A DNA stretch of 32,516 bases from the NCBI GenBank assembly GCA_001770415.1, contig MEQX01000114.1:15925-48440 (forward strand), written 5' to 3'. Position 1 is the stretch's first letter, and every line of letters begins with the position of its first letter. This document shows positions 32,422 to 32,516 of this stretch, piece after piece. Source of the DNA: Betaproteobacteria bacterium RIFCSPLOWO2_02_FULL_63_19. GTDB taxonomy: Bacteria > Pseudomonadota > Gammaproteobacteria > Burkholderiales > SG8-39. The notes under the pieces are model-generated. The model made no database searches. It was not told the DNA's origin and was given only the letters and a program-made list of their open reading frames with translations. Position numbers and translations under genes: made by a program.

Positions 32422-32516
32422 TCAGTCGCCGTACAGTTTCTGTTTCAGCTCGCGCCGGGACTGCGCCTCGATGGTCAGCGTGGCCGTCGGCCGCGCCAGC
32501 ATGCGCGCGATGCCGA
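32422..32516 (-). CDS. dksA: DksA, C-terminal end (partial)
   Basis: Only the last 31 codons are inside the window. They read IARMLARPTATLTIEAQ, then RRELKQKLYGD, before TGA. This matches the end of betaproteobacterial DksA, just past the C4 zinc finger, where the ARPTAT...EAQ-x-RRE pattern is characteristic. DksA binds the RNA polymerase secondary channel and works with ppGpp. The 5' part of the gene lies outside the window, so the zinc finger and coiled coil cannot be checked. Confidence 0.82.
   Translation of the reverse strand, partial: GIARMLARPTATLTIEAQSRRELKQKLYGD

Overview
The window is about 32.5 kb of GC-rich DNA from a proteobacterium, most likely a betaproteobacterium. The support is the dksA–hslV–hslU order at the right end, a DksA tail of the betaproteobacterial type, the tRNA-Phe sequence, the PCuAC copper chaperone and the style of the TRAP transporters. 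I see no transposase, integrase, phage gene or CRISPR array. Nearly every base is coding, and the long reading frames opposite the genes are high-GC shadows.

Left part (1-8,052), '+' then '-': a UbiD-family decarboxylase, an alpha/beta-hydrolase-fold protein whose nucleophile and histidine are both replaced, a truncated remnant of a TRAP permease, and a complete molybdenum hydroxylase (large, FAD and 2Fe-2S subunits). Converging on these is a second UbiD decarboxylase. It lies downstream of a fused TRAP permease and a TAXI-type binding protein (6,646-11,100, minus strand).

Centre (11,369-27,512): a second, DctPQM-type TRAP transporter, then a CoA-thioester pathway on the minus strand. It has a family III CoA-transferase, a two-subunit B12-dependent mutase, an acyl-CoA dehydrogenase, a thiolase, a GntR/FCD regulator and a fused 3-hydroxyacyl-CoA dehydrogenase/enoyl-CoA hydratase. 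Diverging from it on the plus strand are HyuA- and HyuB-family subunits and an EthD-like protein. A near-palindrome in the 57-bp divergent gap is a good candidate operator for the GntR protein. Several start/stop overlaps (ATGA or GTGA) show tight operon structure.

Right part (27,837-32,516) looks like core chromosome: a small coiled-coil protein, a decayed HU-like fragment, tRNA-Phe(GAA), an Hsp20 chaperone with a consensus sigma-32 promoter, a CWC cysteine-rich protein, a PCuAC copper chaperone, hslU, hslV (also with a sigma-32-like promoter) and the 3' end of dksA.

Working hypothesis (inference): the left and centre form a catabolic island for an imported carboxylate, possibly a (hetero)aromatic or cyclic acid. 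Uptake would be by TRAP systems, decarboxylation by UbiD enzymes with prenylated FMN, hydroxylation by the Mo enzyme, ATP-dependent opening or carboxylation by HyuAB, CoA activation by the CoA-transferase, carbon-skeleton rearrangement by the B12 mutase and then beta-oxidation. The combination does not match any named pathway I can recall. The substrate cannot be read from sequence alone.
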